DNA from: Diploptera punctata
Taxonomy: Eukaryota; Arthropoda; Insecta; Blattodea; Blaberidae
Length of the DNA stretch: 64,000 nt
Assembly (NCBI GenBank): GCA_030220185.1
Contig: JASPKZ010007297.1
Location: forward strand, 744,001 to 808,000
Direction of reading: 5' to 3'
Shown: positions 30,313 through 41,386 of the stretch, piece after piece
Layout of the letters: each line of letters starts with the position of its first letter
How positions within the stretch are numbered: the stretch's first letter is position 1
Program-made: the position numbers and the translations under genes
Notes under the pieces: model-generated
The model's input: the letters and a program-made list of their open reading frames with translations, nothing else
The model's database searches: none
What the model was told of the DNA's origin: nothing

Positions 30313-30688
30313 AAAAAAAAAAAATATATCACGAAACAACCTCTGTTGCGAATTATTTATCTTTACCCTATTCCGTAAATAAACAAAATATGGCCATAGA
30401 ATGGATTTGTTGAGAAATTCGGATAGTGTACGCATTTCCTACACGACGGCTTGAGTTTTCATTTGAAGACATTAACGTGGATTTGTATGACGTCACATGT
30501 GCGTAGAATATGCAAATGGCGGAGTGAGTGTAGCTTTTAATTATCCAGCTAATGGCTGGCTTCACCCACTCTGCTAAGTTCACGGCAGATTCTCATTCAA
30601 CGACTTCTTCATGTTTTTACGTCCTCCGATTTATAATTCTAAATCTTGTAACGTCTAATATCCTCTCATTTATACAAATAAGTTGATT
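30313..30688. other. Unassigned sequence
   Basis: No recognised element. A possible symmetrical patch around ATTAACGTGGATTTG is not supported further. Confidence 0.5.
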
Positions 30689-30689
30689 C

Positions 30690-30840
30690 CGGCGCCGTTG
30701 CCGAGCGATCTAAGGCATCATGCCTTGGCGCAAAGCGTAGCATATTTGGTTTAGGCAAAAGCTACAAAGCGAGTCCTGGTGGGTACAGGATTTCTAAACT
30801 GACCCAAACCTGCTGGCTGGCAATAGATGTTCATGGTAAA
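30690..30840 (+). mobile_element. SINE D relative with tRNA-Leu-like head
   Basis: GGCGCCGTTGCCGAGCGATC and TAAGGC resemble a tRNA-Leu 5' half with a long variable segment. AGCGAGTCCTGG is a weak B box. The short body CTAAACTGACCCAAACCTGC matches SINE D just after its head, then stops in an A run. Confidence 0.55.
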
Positions 30841-31844
30841 AAAAAAAAAACATTAAATCGAAAGAAAGAATTAATGACACCCGGTACTAATTTCGTTGCA
30901 ATTTCGTTTAAAAATATGTAACATACAAAAATCATTTTTTTCAGCTTATTCTTAAGTTATGTGCATGAAAATTATGTCACTAATTAAACACGTCTTCCTG
31001 AACATAATGGCACTCTGGGTAAATTTTTAGACATATTTATTCATAAGTAATTTAAAATAAAAAAATGAAAACAAAAATCTTAGTTCTTAAATGTGTTGTC
31101 TTGGTACAATTTTCTAAAAAACTACTTATCAAGTTGTTTCCAAAATGTAAGTTATTGTCCATAATTCATTTGACAATAATAAGGTTCGCTTGTGTTCAGA
31201 TATGGATTGTGATTTATTTTTAAAAATTTCATCGCCTCGGTCTTCTACAATCTCAACAATGTATCCTCTGCAACACTATGGAAGATATGGATGCTGGTCA
31301 CATCCAAACTTGCCCAACCCTAACAACCAACAATTTCGTGGACAGATACTGGGAAGCCAGGGAAAAAATGAACATTTTATAATCTTTCTTGTTATTGTTT
31401 GTTTTCCTCAGTCATTATTGGCTAATGAAAAATTTCAAAAGCCACTGCATTTAAATAAATAAATATATAAACATTTTTGTTGAAAATTTTGAATTTATAT
31501 ATTTTTAAATTGCAAATATTATCAATAGCACAAAGGTAAATTTACCTTATTATTATACAGCTCTTTAAACTGCAAATCCATGCCAAAAATTATTCTCATA
31601 TCTTTCATAGTTTCAGAGAAAAGTGTACCAAAATATGAAAAAAATACAAGTTACAGGAAAATGCAAAAAAAAGTACACATTAGCAGAACACAGAGACGCC
31701 ATGTTTAAACATTACCGTAATGTTTATGGGTTTAAATGTCCGAAATTGACTAAATAATATTAAACATCGACAAAATAGACCTTCCTGGATTTTTTGAAGC
31801 AAAAAGAAAAAAATTGATTTTTTAAACCAAAATAAGTACTGGAT
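30841..31844. other. Unassigned AT-rich sequence
   Basis: About 1 kb without repeat partner in the window. A 90-codon open frame at 31190-31462 has no recognisable motif, and its composition (S, N, P, F) does not argue for a gene. The 32-base GGTAAATTTACC palindromic patch at 31536 is short. Confidence 0.45.
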
Positions 31845-32196
31845 GTCCTTAATTAAACAAATAGAAAAACCCAATACTTGGACGTTCTACAAAATTAATG
31901 GGGAAGCATTAAAAGAACTAAAGCTAGGATCATGGAAGACAGGATTAGTCATAAACGAAGATAAAACCAAACATATGAGAACATCAAGAGTAGAAGTAAA
32001 TCCAATGTCATATATAGTCCTGGATGGTCAGTAAGTTGATAGTATTAAATACCTGCGTTCTCTAATTACCACAAAAAATGAATTGAGTGAAGAGGTTCGA
32101 GCAAGGATTACAATGTGCAATAGATGCTTCTATGCATTAAAACAAGTTTTTAAGTCAAGAACAATAAGTAGGATAGCAAAAATTAAAACATTTAAT

Positions 32197-32967
32197 TGTA
32201 TATTATGATGCGAGGTTGGGAAGTGGTTTTTACATAAACTAGGAACATTTAGTTTCCGAGATTCTGTAAAACACTTCAAAAACGTGCGTTGTACATTTTT
32301 TTTACGCGGTGGTGTTTTCAAAATAATAAATAATAGTAAAATAATATCTTTATTGGAAATATTTACGTCCATTATAAACAATTGACTAACGTTAACAGTG
32401 TAGGCAATGTTTATTAGTTGAAACTACAGCAAATCGTGATACCAATCAGTCATAAAATGGCGGCAAGTACGTATATATTGTTTTATATTGTTTCAAATAA
32501 ATGTCAGTTCATTTAAAATGCAGTGATTTTATATAACGTATATTAACACTACCTTTTGGATATTTTTTTTGTGTATACATTCTATGTAGTCTACATAGAG
32601 GGCAGTGGTTTTACTTCCCACAATTGGTTTGTAATATGTAATATGCCCTGGGGTCGACTCAGCCTCTAACGGAAATGAGTACCGGACGCTTGTTCTTGGG
32701 GTAAAGGCGGCCGTCACGCAGGGCTGACAACCCGGCTGACATCAAGTGCCGATTGTCTAGAAAAAGTGGGAGCCTTAACCTCCTGCTACCCCAAGGACCT
32801 CCTGAGGCCTGTAGTGGGACTACTTTACTTTAATATTACAGTATTGTTATTTTATTACATTATAGTTATTTAGGTTGGCAACTCTGAAATGTAGAAAGTT
32901 CAATTTCCATTCATGGTCGCCATTGCTGTAAGTACGACAAAATGCATTATCGCGCAAAAAAAAAAAA
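32197..32967 (+). repeat. Repeat G inside LINE F, itself carrying a SINE D piece
   Basis: It starts TATTATGATGCGAGGTTGGG and ends CATTATCGCGCAAAA. It contains the TTTTTACATAAAC...TTCTGTAAAACACTT hairpin remnant and the usual blocks. A SINE D fragment separates GTAATATGTAATATG from AATATTACAGT. Confidence 0.75.
32648..32832 (+). mobile_element. SINE D, 5'-truncated, inside repeat G
   Basis: It spans from CCTGGGGTCGACTCAGCC to GTAGTGGGACTACTTTACTT, matching the body of 55290-55468. It lacks the tRNA-like head. Confidence 0.85.
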
Positions 32968-33392
32968 ACTGAAACCAGTAGTTATATTTGGAAGCGAAAC
33001 ATGTGTACATTACCAGAAAAAGATAAGTTCATATTTTGTGTATGGGAAAGAGAAATACTAACGAAGGTATATGGAGCCGTACAGAAACAAGATACATGGA
33101 ACCAGGAATCGAAAGAATTATATAAGGATTTAGATCTGGTAGGAGATATTAGAAGAAAGAGACTGGAATGTGTAGGATGGAGCAGGAAAGAAGAGCTAGA
33201 AAGAGTTTAGAAGGGAAACCAGAAGGAAGAAGAAGGGTTGGAAGGCAGAAACTAAGGTGATTGAATAAGTTTGAGGAAGACACAACTGAAGGTTCAAAGG
33301 TGGAGACAGAAAACTAGTAATAGGGAAGAATGTGCAGATGTTATGAAGGAGGAGATTAAAGCGAAGGGAATAAGATGAAGAATAAATCTGTT

Positions 33393-33595
33393 GGCGGCAT
33401 CATGTCCTGGGATCGACTCATCCTCTAACGCTAATGAGTATCAGACGCTTGTTTTGGAGCGTAAAGGCGGCCGTCACCCAGGGTTGACAAACCAGCTGAT
33501 ATCAAGTGCTGATTTTCTAGAAAAAGTGGGAGCTTTAACCTACTACTACCGCAAGGGTCTCCTATGGCCTGTAGTGGGATCACTTTACCTTTATC
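33393..33595 (+). mobile_element. SINE D, 5'-truncated
   Basis: GGCATCATGTCCTGGGATCG through CTGTAGTGGGATCACTTTACC, about 85% like the full copy by eye. It lies between a LINE F end and repeat H. Confidence 0.8.
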
Positions 33596-33636
33596 CGCGG
33601 GAGAAGAAATCGTCGGGATTACTTTACAGCATGTGA

Positions 33637-34125
33637 CGCGAAAAAAATGTCCAAGTTCCAATTACACATCATGCGCATGCGCCAACAAACGCGAAGCGCT
33701 TTACACTATGGAATCACCGGATACAGCCTAAATATACACGATATTTAACGAACCTAAAAGCTAACCTAACGCAATGTAAGTACTCTAATTTGTGAAACAA
33801 TGCAACGCCCAAAAATAAATAGTAAGTTCTGAAATTCTGAAGTATATGTATACAGTTAATTAGTACATATTCTATGTTAGTACATGTTCTATGGAACACG
33901 TCTCTGTTGTTGCATAGAATATTCGTTGAAGTCAATATGGCTACCACGTCTTCATGCTATGTATGTAGTTAATGTAAAAAAAATATTGAAATAACTGATA
34001 GAAAAAATGTAAAAATCATTGTAAATGGTGGAAAATAATTTGAAAAATGAAACCCTAAGAATAAAACTTGACAGGAGTTTATGAAGGAATTTAAAAAGTC
34101 GCGTCACAGGTTGTACTGTTCTAAT
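33637..34125 (+). repeat. Unclassified repeat H, copy with one VNTR unit
   Basis: This is the reverse complement of 47396-48075. Shared blocks include CAGCATGTGACGCGAAAAAA (variant), TGCGCATGCG, AGTACATATTCTATGTTAG, TAAAAATCATTGTAAATGGT and GGAGTTTATGAAGGAATT. Here the 51-bp unit (AACCTAAAAGCTAACCTAAC...) occurs once, versus four times in the other copy. Confidence 0.7.
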
Positions 34126-34633
34126 AGAATTTTGGCCAGTATGTTACAGGTGCCCAGCATCATGAGGAATTTGTGCAGCTACAGTAAGTAAAAGCTCCAG
34201 GTTAAGCAAACCAGGTGTAAACCCGTGTCATCCCTATACTGGTTCTATGATCATCCACCTGTGTGATTAATAAATAGTCTTTGTAGGTCTATACAAAAAT
34301 TCAGCTTGCGAATGTTTGTTATCTATGGACTTCTAAACCACTCAAGCTATCTTCATAAAAATGTATACAAACAGATTTCCAGGCTCAGAAAGTGTTTAGT
34401 CACTATCTTTTATGTTCTAAAACCATTAGGTGTAGGAGTTGACCTGAAACTAAAATTTAAAAATCGGTCTAGCTTCCGCAATTTTCGATTTTTCACCAGG
34501 AATCTCAGTGCTTTCTATTGAAATAAACCGAAGTAGGTATTAAGTGAACCATTAGAATTGGGGGTTTACCTGAAATATGAATTTAAAAATTGACTCTAGT
34601 AACCGTCATGATTGATTCGTTGATAGTGTATAC

Positions 34634-34748
34634 CGTCGTTTACCAACCTGTGGTTCGCGAAAATGTTTTAACGGGTTCGCCAAAACTTTTCCGTAATGGC
34701 GGGTTTCGAGGTTAGGTCTATTATTGTTTCCATCATTTTTGCACCATT

Positions 34749-34782
<34 letters not shown>

Positions 34783-34928
34783 TATTATTATTATTATTAT
34801 TATTATTATCCACGTCAAATCTTAAATTACCAGCCACCAGGCAAGAGATCTTTGGGCAGACCCTTCAAACGTTGGATTGAGATCGTAACAGACCACTAGG
34901 TCTATCACATGAAAGGAAGAAGAAGATG

Positions 34929-34970
<42 letters not shown>

Positions 34971-35330
34971 ATCAAATTAACCCTAAAATGTCCCTTGTTG
35001 CATATGTGTAACATTGGAAATTCAACACATTATTTCCACAATAAATTAATATTTGCCGCGAATGCCTGATTTACAGTTATATGACAATATTAGGAATGTA
35101 TTTGATTTCGCTACAACCAGGCCTGCACGTTGTGTAACTTTTAAGCCGTAACTAGAGTAACTTTGGGTTTTAACCGTTAAGGGTTAAGTTAATTTAAGGT
35201 TATTAAACTTTTTACTTGGAATTAAATATTGTATGCATGTCTACTGTATGTATATTTAAAAGTCAGTGGTTCACCTAACTCAGATCGTAGTGGAAGGGGT
35301 TCGCGAGTCGAAAAAGATTGGGGACCGTTG
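34634..35330. mobile_element. hAT-like MITE, copy 2
   Basis: Flanked by GTGTATAC (34626-34633) and GTGTATTC (35331-35338), an 8-bp duplication with one difference. It starts CGTCGTTTACCAACCTGTGG and ends GATTGGGGACCGTTG. It shares the entire non-microsatellite sequence with 18805-19509, including CCCTTGTTGCATATGTGTAA and CTAGAGTAACTTTGGG. Confidence 0.85.
34806..34935 (+). mobile_element. RTE-like LINE 3' tail inside hAT-like MITE
   Basis: It reads YQPPGKRSLGRPFKRWIEIV and then TDH with a stop, and ends GGAAGAAGAAGATGA between two ATT arrays (34751-34805 and 34930-34968). It probably entered through the microsatellite. Confidence 0.7.
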
Positions 35331-35345
35331 GTGTATTCCATAAAA

Positions 35346-35936
35346 TGTAATTAATACTCTAATTGGCAAAATAACCCTTAATCCTTTAAGATTCATTGAT
35401 TTAATTTATTTGATGTTTTAATAAAATAATGAATAAATGAATCAATAGATTTTTTACAAAAATATGCATAATTTATTTTCACTGCAGTCCTATATTTTTA
35501 AATAAGCTGGCAACATAAATTGAGTTTCTACAATTTAACAGAATAAATATGTACCGTATTCCATAAAGCAGCAAAATGGGAATATGAATTCGACTTGTTC
35601 AGGAATTTGGTTAGTTGACGCAGTTCGTGCGTGATATACTTTTTCAAGAGTAAAGATTTTTTTGAAAAAAAGACTGTGTACTTTATGTTAGAAAAAACTA
35701 GCACTTTAAAAAATTGCAAGAAAGACGATGAGAAGCGTTTCACACGTGGATGCGCTCTTACGTCCTCTTTTGTTTCTCGTGTGTATACAAGTGTTTCATT
35801 TTACAAGAAGACAAAAGCAAAGCGAAACTCCCGGGACATAGTTAGTCGCGCGCCTAATGTGTCATTACCTTAAGCTGAACTACAGACCCTCTCTTGTTTT
35901 CAATAGTATCGTTTATTAAAAACAGCAAAAGGTATA
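35346..35936. other. Unassigned sequence
   Basis: AT-rich. Open frames on both strands (35528-35873) carry no motif. Confidence 0.5.
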
Positions 35937-36052
35937 TTACAATGCGAGGTTGGGAAGTGGTCTATACAAAAGTGAGGAAATGTTTAAAAACCGAGCGACA
36001 GCGAGGTTTTTAATTTAATTTCCAGTTTAATTTAATTTGTGATGGATTCTTA

Positions 36053-36474
36053 CTTTAAGGGAGGAAAGAAGAATACGAGTATTTGAGAATGAAGTCGTAG
36101 GAAGGCCTTTGGACCAAAAAGAGATGAACAGACAGGTGAATGGAGAAAACTACATAATAGTGAGCTACATGATATGTATAGGAAAACAGACATAATAAGA
36201 ACAGATAAGTCTCGTAGGCTGCGATGGGCAGAATATGTGGCACGTATGGGGAATGAAAGAGGTGCATAGAAACTTCTGATAGGGAAACCAGAGGGAAAAC
36301 GCCCAGTTGGTAGACTAAGAATGAGGTGGGAGAATAACATTATCCATGATTTGAGGGAAGTAGATTATACAGGGGATGATTGGAAAACATTAGCTGAGGA
36401 TCGGGATGTATAGAGAGCTTATGTCCGAGTGGCCATGAACCCTACGGGTTCGACAGAGCCAGTGAGTTAGTTAG
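36053..36474 (+). mobile_element. RTE-like LINE family A inside repeat G
   Basis: From TTAAGGGAGGAAAGAAG to AGCCAGTGAGTTAGTTAGTT. Coding remnants include PKRDEQTGEWRK, RRLRWAEYVARMGNERGA, GKPEGKRPVGRLRMRWENNI and TGDDWKTLAEDRDV. A stop replaces W in VWRAY. The (TTAG)n end is natural. Confidence 0.85.
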
Positions 36475-36728
36475 TTATAAACAACTGACTAACGTTAACA
36501 GTGTGGGTAATGTTTATTAGTTGAGACTACAGCAGGCCGTGACAGCAATCAGTAATAAATGGCGGCAAGTACGTATTTATTGTTTTATATTGTTTCCAAT
36601 AAAGTTCAGTTCATTTAAAATGCAGTGATTTATTTGGTATATCGTATATTAACACTATCTTTTGGATATATTTTTGTATATATTTTGTATGTAGTATACA
36701 TAACCGGCAGTGGTTTTACTTCTCACCC

Positions 36729-38126
36729 CTTGAGATACTTCGGTCAAAGATCATACTTACAAGCCCCAGATTCTTGTTCTCCCTTATCTACATCGCGTCC
36801 ACGTTCAAGAATTCCCGGCAATAAAAACCAACGCCTCAGGGAGAAGGTGTTGGAGTCGCAACTTCAGGGAAATTGCTGAGCTACATAGTACGCCAGGTCG
36901 CTCGCTCCTGACGACCCCACAGTTGGTCCACGGGCTCCTCGAGCCTAGCCGGGAGGACTGTTGTCGCAGATCCACCGACCGTTCCCCTGTTCTACCTCCA
37001 GGGACGCATCCTGCAGCCGTTGTGAGACCGGCTAGGGCTTGAATCCTCAAGCCCCACAGTGTGAGACTTTAGTACATCCAGGTGCTCATCTCCTGGCGAC
37101 CCCATAGTTTGTCCACGAGCCCGTAGGCTTAGCCGGGAACCAGTACAGTTGCTCCCCTCTGCACTGGTCCGAGCCGTGCCCTGGTGTGCCCCCAGGGACG
37201 TGTCCTGTTGCAGTTGTGGTCCAGCACGGAGCTCGCAAGCTGCAACAGGTGAGCATAGCAATAGTACGACAGGGCGCTCAACTCCTGCCGACCCCACTAA
37301 TGGTTCACGAGTCCCTTGGACTTAGCCGGGAGGACTGTCTAGCAGATCCACCGACCTTTCCCTCAGTGCACCACCTGGGGACGTGTTTTGTTGCTGAAGT
37401 GGGTCCAGCCTGAGCATTAGTACGTCAGGTCGCTCAACTCCTGACGACCTCACAGATTGTCCTTGGGTCACCCGGTCCAGGAGTCGGCGCTAATCCCACA
37501 CCCAAAAGACCGCGCTTTCTCCTTTTCCGAGCTTACTGACCTGGAGGTAGTTCCCTAAGCATTACGCCCGGTATTTTCCCAACCACCCCGTTCGCACGAC
37601 TAGGCCTCGTCGTGCCGCTGCTGTGAGTCCAGCCCACTGAGCAATGTAGGCATCCAGGGTGCTCATCCGCCCTTGGTGCCCCCACAGATGGACCTCGGGT
37701 TCATTGAACCAAGAGAAAGGAGCTTCTGATCTCCAGTCTCCCACCACTTCGCCACGGCGGCAGTTGGGTCCACTGTGGACCGGGATGTGAGCTTTAGTAC
37801 AACAGGTCGCTCATCTCCTGTTGACCCCACTTATGGTCCGCGAGTCCATCGGACTTGGAAGGGAGGACTGACTAGCAGATCCACCTATCTTTTCCCCACT
37901 ACGCCACCGAGTGGCTGCTGAAGTGGGCGCAGCACGAGCTATGTAGCCTAGCACGTCAGGTCGCTCGAGTCCTGACGATCTCACAAATGGCCCGCGGGTC
38001 CGGTCTGGACCTAGCCGGGAGGAATGCAAGCAAAACGCCGACCGTTCCCTTAACCGCCACCTGGGGTCGCGCCCTGTTGCTGTTGTTTGCACAGCGTGGG
38101 GTCCGAGAAGCGGACCTCCCAGGGGT
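36729..38126. repeat. GC-rich array of seven diverged hairpin-bearing units
   Basis: The ~1.4 kb segment is clearly GC-richer than its flanks. Seven units begin near 36888, 37070, 37263, 37418, 37645, 37795 and 37948 (spacing about 150-227). The consensus start is TAGTACGTCAGGTCGCTC, then CTCCTGACGACCCCAC, GGTCCRCGAGTCC, GGACTTAGCCGGGAGGACTG and CACCTGGGGACGTG. Each unit has a stem CAGG/CCTG and most have a second 4-5 bp stem with changing but complementary bases. Open frames here (36805-38092) are not conserved between units. Its ends carry ACCCCT and AGGGGT, a possible 6-bp inverted pair. Nature unknown. Confidence 0.8.
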
Positions 38127-38261
38127 TTGTAATATTTAATATTACAGTATAGTTATTTAGGTTGGCAACTCCGAAATGTAGGAAGTTGAACTTTCAATCA
38201 TGGTCGCCATTACTGTAAGTACGACAGAACACAGTATCGCGCAAAAAATATTTATACTCCA

Positions 38262-38483
38262 TGCGAGTTAAGTTCCCATTGTACTGTAAACAAACTTGCA
38301 TAAGGTGTTACTAAGCCGACTCCGTCTATTGGGGGAAGCGTGGTACTACTTTTACCCGCCATATGACTGAATTATGTACGGAACTGTCATCGATAGAAAC
38401 ATTGTTCTTAGGCAACATCATATTTTACGGGAAATAAGACTGAATACAAGATAAGATGGTACCAATAATTAGTAACTTCCATT
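38262..38483 (-). repeat. Unclassified interspersed repeat I, copy 2
   Basis: The reverse complement of 494-695. It contains CTCCGTCTATTGGGGGAAGC, TATGACTGAATTATGTACGG, ATCATATTTTACGGGAAATA and GGTACCAATAATTAG. Confidence 0.65.
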
Positions 38484-38889
38484 TCTTATTTATTTATGTC
38501 AAAAAACGATAATTGGACCTACCTATTCAGATGTTTTCGCCTTTGTCGATAGATATATTTTATTTTCAATTTCATTACGAGCAGGATATATGCTCAAAGC
38601 TGATTCTCCTGTAAATTCTGCAGTTATTCTCACATCTTCAGTGGCTAATGTACGATATTTTCACTAAATTGTTTGAAAACATCCAAAATAATTTGTTTCT
38701 CTCCCTTTTCGAAAGTCTTCGTTTTTTATGCCTGAAAATTTGTATAGGAACAGCAGCCATTTGAAACAATTCGAATTATAAATTATGTTTCATTGGTCAT
38801 GGGTAACAATTAAACAATGATACTTATTTTTCTAATCTATTAAAATTTTAATTATATATTTTTAAATTCTCTCATGTAACTTATGCACA
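38484..38889. other. Unassigned AT-rich sequence
   Basis: No element recognised; it precedes the 5'-truncated start of a LINE. Confidence 0.5.
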
Positions 38890-39745
38890 CAAGTGCTAGA
38901 TAATATATATTTGTATTTTATTTATTTCATGTGTGATGATATAGTATTATTGGGCGATAGCGAAAAGATACTAAAGGCCAATACGCACACAATATTGAGT
39001 AACACTACGAAATTCGGACTGGAAGTAAATATCAATAAAACTAAATATATGATCGCACATAGAAATACATTATATAATAGAAATGGACAGCTAATGGCAA
39101 ATGAGGGAAATTTTGAGGAAGTGGCTGAATTCAAATACCTAGGAACAATAATAACAAATTGGAATGAGATGCACATAGAAATTTAACATAGGCTCAATTC
39201 TGGAAATGCGTGCTATTATGCATTACAGAGATTCTTGATGTCCCAACTCCTTTCAAAAAAGTTAAACTGAAAATATATAAAACTATTATTCTACCAGTTA
39301 TATTATATGGATGTGAAGCATGAACTGTTACTCTAAGGGATGAAAGGAGATTACGAGTATTTGAGAATAAAGTTGTTAGGAAAATGTTTGGACCAAAGAG
39401 AGATGAACAGACAGGTGAATGGAGAAGACTACATAACAGTGAACTACACGGTCTTTATAAGAAGCCAGATATAATAAGAACAGTCAAGTCTCATAGATTG
39501 CGATGGGCAGGACATGTGGCACGGAATGGGGAATGAAAGACGCGCATGGAAGCTTTTTGTAGGAAAACCAGAGGGAAAACGTCCAGTTGTAGACTAAGAA
39601 TGAGGTGGGACAGTAACATGATATATTATTTAAGGGAAGTAGATTGTACAGGCAAAGATTGGAGAAAATTATCTGAGGATAGGGATGTATGGAGAGCTTA
39701 TGTCCGCGCGGACATGAACCTACGGGTTCGATATTTCCAGTTAGT
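38890..39745 (+). mobile_element. RTE-like LINE family A, longest copy (RT core to 3' end)
   Basis: The open frame 38893-39186 carries the RT catalytic region as MCDDIVLLGDSEKIL (from FADD, with C-D-D kept), then KFGLEVNINKTKYMI and EFKYLGTIITN. Decayed thumb sequence gives VILYGCEA. The tail covers RRLRVFENKVVRKMFGPKRD, EQTGEWRRLHNSELHGLYKK, RWAGHVARNGE with a frameshift, and EGKRPVV to FRDVWRAYVRADMNLRVR. This copy ties the common family A tail to an RTE-type reverse transcriptase. Confidence 0.85.
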
Positions 39746-39866
39746 TAGAAAGCGAACTACATTTTTGCGCACTTAAATGTAAACAGATAAGTTATTCAAT
39801 CAATGAAAATGTACTTCATACACATGGTTTGTTTACATTACAATTGGAACTTATCTCGGAAGAGGT
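39746..39866 (-). repeat. Unclassified repeat Q, copy 1
   Basis: The reverse complement of 51888-52008. GTTAGAAAGCGAACTACATT at one end and GTTTGTTTACATTACAATTG at the other are shared. Confidence 0.65.
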
Positions 39867-40104
39867 ATATGTATATACAATTCGTTGACAATCTTCACAA
39901 ATCCTTCAAAATAATTTTCTGTAAACATTTTGAAAACATTTCATTTGAGGGATTACTTGAGGGTACTATGAGTTGCCTCAAGGAATCCCTCAAGTAAGAA
40001 ACAGGGGCAACAATGAATCTGAAATGAATATAAGTAAACACTTGAGAGGTCACTCATTTTTAAGTGACGATCATGAACTCCGAAAACTCTGATATACACG
40101 TTAT

Positions 40105-40280
40105 GTGGCACGAATGGGGAATGACAAAGAGGCATGGAAACTCCTTGCAGGAGAATCAGGGGGAAGTGTCCATTAGAATGAGGAGGAAGAATAACATGAA
40201 CCATGATTTTAGATAGGTGATTGGAAAACAGTTCAAGGTAAGGACGTATGGAAAATTCATGATCGCACGGTCATGGAACA
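40105..40280 (+). mobile_element. RTE-like LINE family A, degraded fragment
   Basis: ATGTGGCACGAATGGGGAAT, GGAAACTCCTTGCAGGAGAA and ATGAACCATGATTTTAG match the family with several deletions. Sequence 39867-40104 is unassigned. Confidence 0.65.
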
Positions 40281-40291
40281 ATGGTTTCAAC

Positions 40292-40294
<3 letters not shown>

Positions 40295-40348
<54 letters not shown>

Positions 40349-40590
40349 AAGATTGAAATGGTATGGGCATCTGAAGAGGAAGGAGAATAATAGAATCCCA
40401 AGAATGATGCTGGATCGGAATGCTGAAGGCAGGAGGTGGAGGGGAAACCCCAGGGAACAGTGGATGGACGAAGTGAGAAAACAACATGATCAGCAGAGAC
40501 CTCAAAGAAGAAGATGCTGAGGATAGAAATCTGTGGCGGAGCAAAATACATTTGGGATGAAGGTAGAAAAAATCCTTAATAAAAAAGTAT
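40295..40590 (+). mobile_element. (ATT)n and RTE-like LINE family B, 3' end
   Basis: An ATT array (40295-40344) is followed by an open frame: TIRLKWYGHLKRKENNRIPR, MMLDRNAEGRRWRGNPREQW, MDEVRKQHDQQ and, after a shift, LRGDLKEEDAEDRNLWRSKI. The 3' end is HLG then TGAAGGTAGAAAAAATCC. WYGH is the best-preserved example here. Confidence 0.8.
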
Positions 40591-40607
40591 TATTATTATT
40601 ATTACCA

Positions 40608-41386
40608 TTATTTTTCTTTTTGATTGCGGATGAGCCCATGTAGGACTACGCAAAGTACTTAGAGGCGTTTCCTTTGAGCCCAAATTTCTTTCATTCTTTT
40701 GCTATCAGCTTGTTTTCTATCATCTGTCCAAGTTGTTCCAGTTTTTTTCTTCGGTTTGTCCTCTTGGTCAACTTGCCACTTATTCACCTTAATTCTAAAC
40801 ATATCTCTGTTTGGGATATCTTCTTTAGTAATTCCTGCCAATTTTAAGTCCTTTTTGACTTTATCAATCCACTTCATACTATCCACTGGAGCTTTACTTC
40901 TGTTTTCGTAGAATTCCATTATCTGTTTTAAGCCTATTTGAGTTAATTCGTTTAATATGGCCATAACATTTTAACCTTCGTTTTCTAATGTCACTATGAA
41001 TGTCTGTATATATTTTTATTTCGTTTTTACTTCTGAGTCTAAATGCTTCACCTATGACTTGTGGACCTAAAACTTTTCTTATAATTTTGCATTCTTTTTT
41101 CACTATATTTTCGATATCTTTTTTTTCTGTTCAAAATTAATGTTTCTGCTCCATAGAGGCACTCTGGTTTAATTACAGTGTTATAGTGTCGTCATTTTGT
41201 ATGTAAAGATATGCATTTTTTATTATAAGAATTGTGAGTAAGCCAAAGTGCTGTTTCCATTTTTTGGCATCTACTTTTATTGGCTTTAGTTTCAATTTCA
41301 TTTTCCTGAATTATTTCACCAAGGTATTTAAATTGTGAAACTCGTTTAATTTTTCCATATTTGGTTTCCAGGTATTTTGGTGCTTG

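Larger units (their letters stand above)
31845..33385 (+). mobile_element. RTE-like LINE family F, split by repeat G
   Basis: The first part (31845-32196) reads GLVINEDKTKHMRTSR (RT motif D region) and then a decayed DGQ-VDSIKYLRSLITTKNE, EEVRARITMCNRCFYALKQV and FKSRTISRIAKIK. After repeat G (32197-32967) it resumes LKPVVIFGSETC, equivalent to KPVVLYGSETW. Basic decayed tails reach about 33385. The gap joins exactly where RTE proteins read TKIKLYKTLIKPVV-like sequence. Confidence 0.75.
34285..35345 (+). mobile_element. Short Helitron-like element interrupted by a hAT-like MITE
   Basis: Segments such as AAACCATTAGGTGTAGGAGT, AATTTAAAAATCGGTCTAGC and GGTTTACCTGAAATATGAAT match 52026-52499 and 59032-59443. 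The hAT-like MITE sits in the sequence GTGTATACC (34626-34634), which resumes at 35331. The hairpin and CTAG end are not present, so the copy is incomplete. Confidence 0.65.
35937..38250 (+). repeat. Repeat G, large copy with LINE and GC-rich insert
   Basis: The start GCGAGGTTGGGAAGTGG (35944), the hairpin AAAAACCGAGCG-ACAG-CGAGGTTTTT (about 35988-36016), the middle blocks (36478-36728) and the end CAGTATCGCGCAA (38229-38241) are all recognisable. They are separated by a LINE A insertion (36053-36474) and a GC-rich segment (36729-38126). In other copies the flanks of the GC-rich segment lie 10-20 bases apart. Confidence 0.75.

Noticed and set aside
31190..31462. 90-codon plus-strand frame as a gene
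   Set aside because: No recognisable motif or conserved partner and no supporting signals; kept only as a note in the unassigned region.
36805..38092. Several 60-100 codon frames in the GC-rich block
   Set aside because: GC-rich sequence has few stops. The frames lie in different phases and strands in different units and are not conserved between units.
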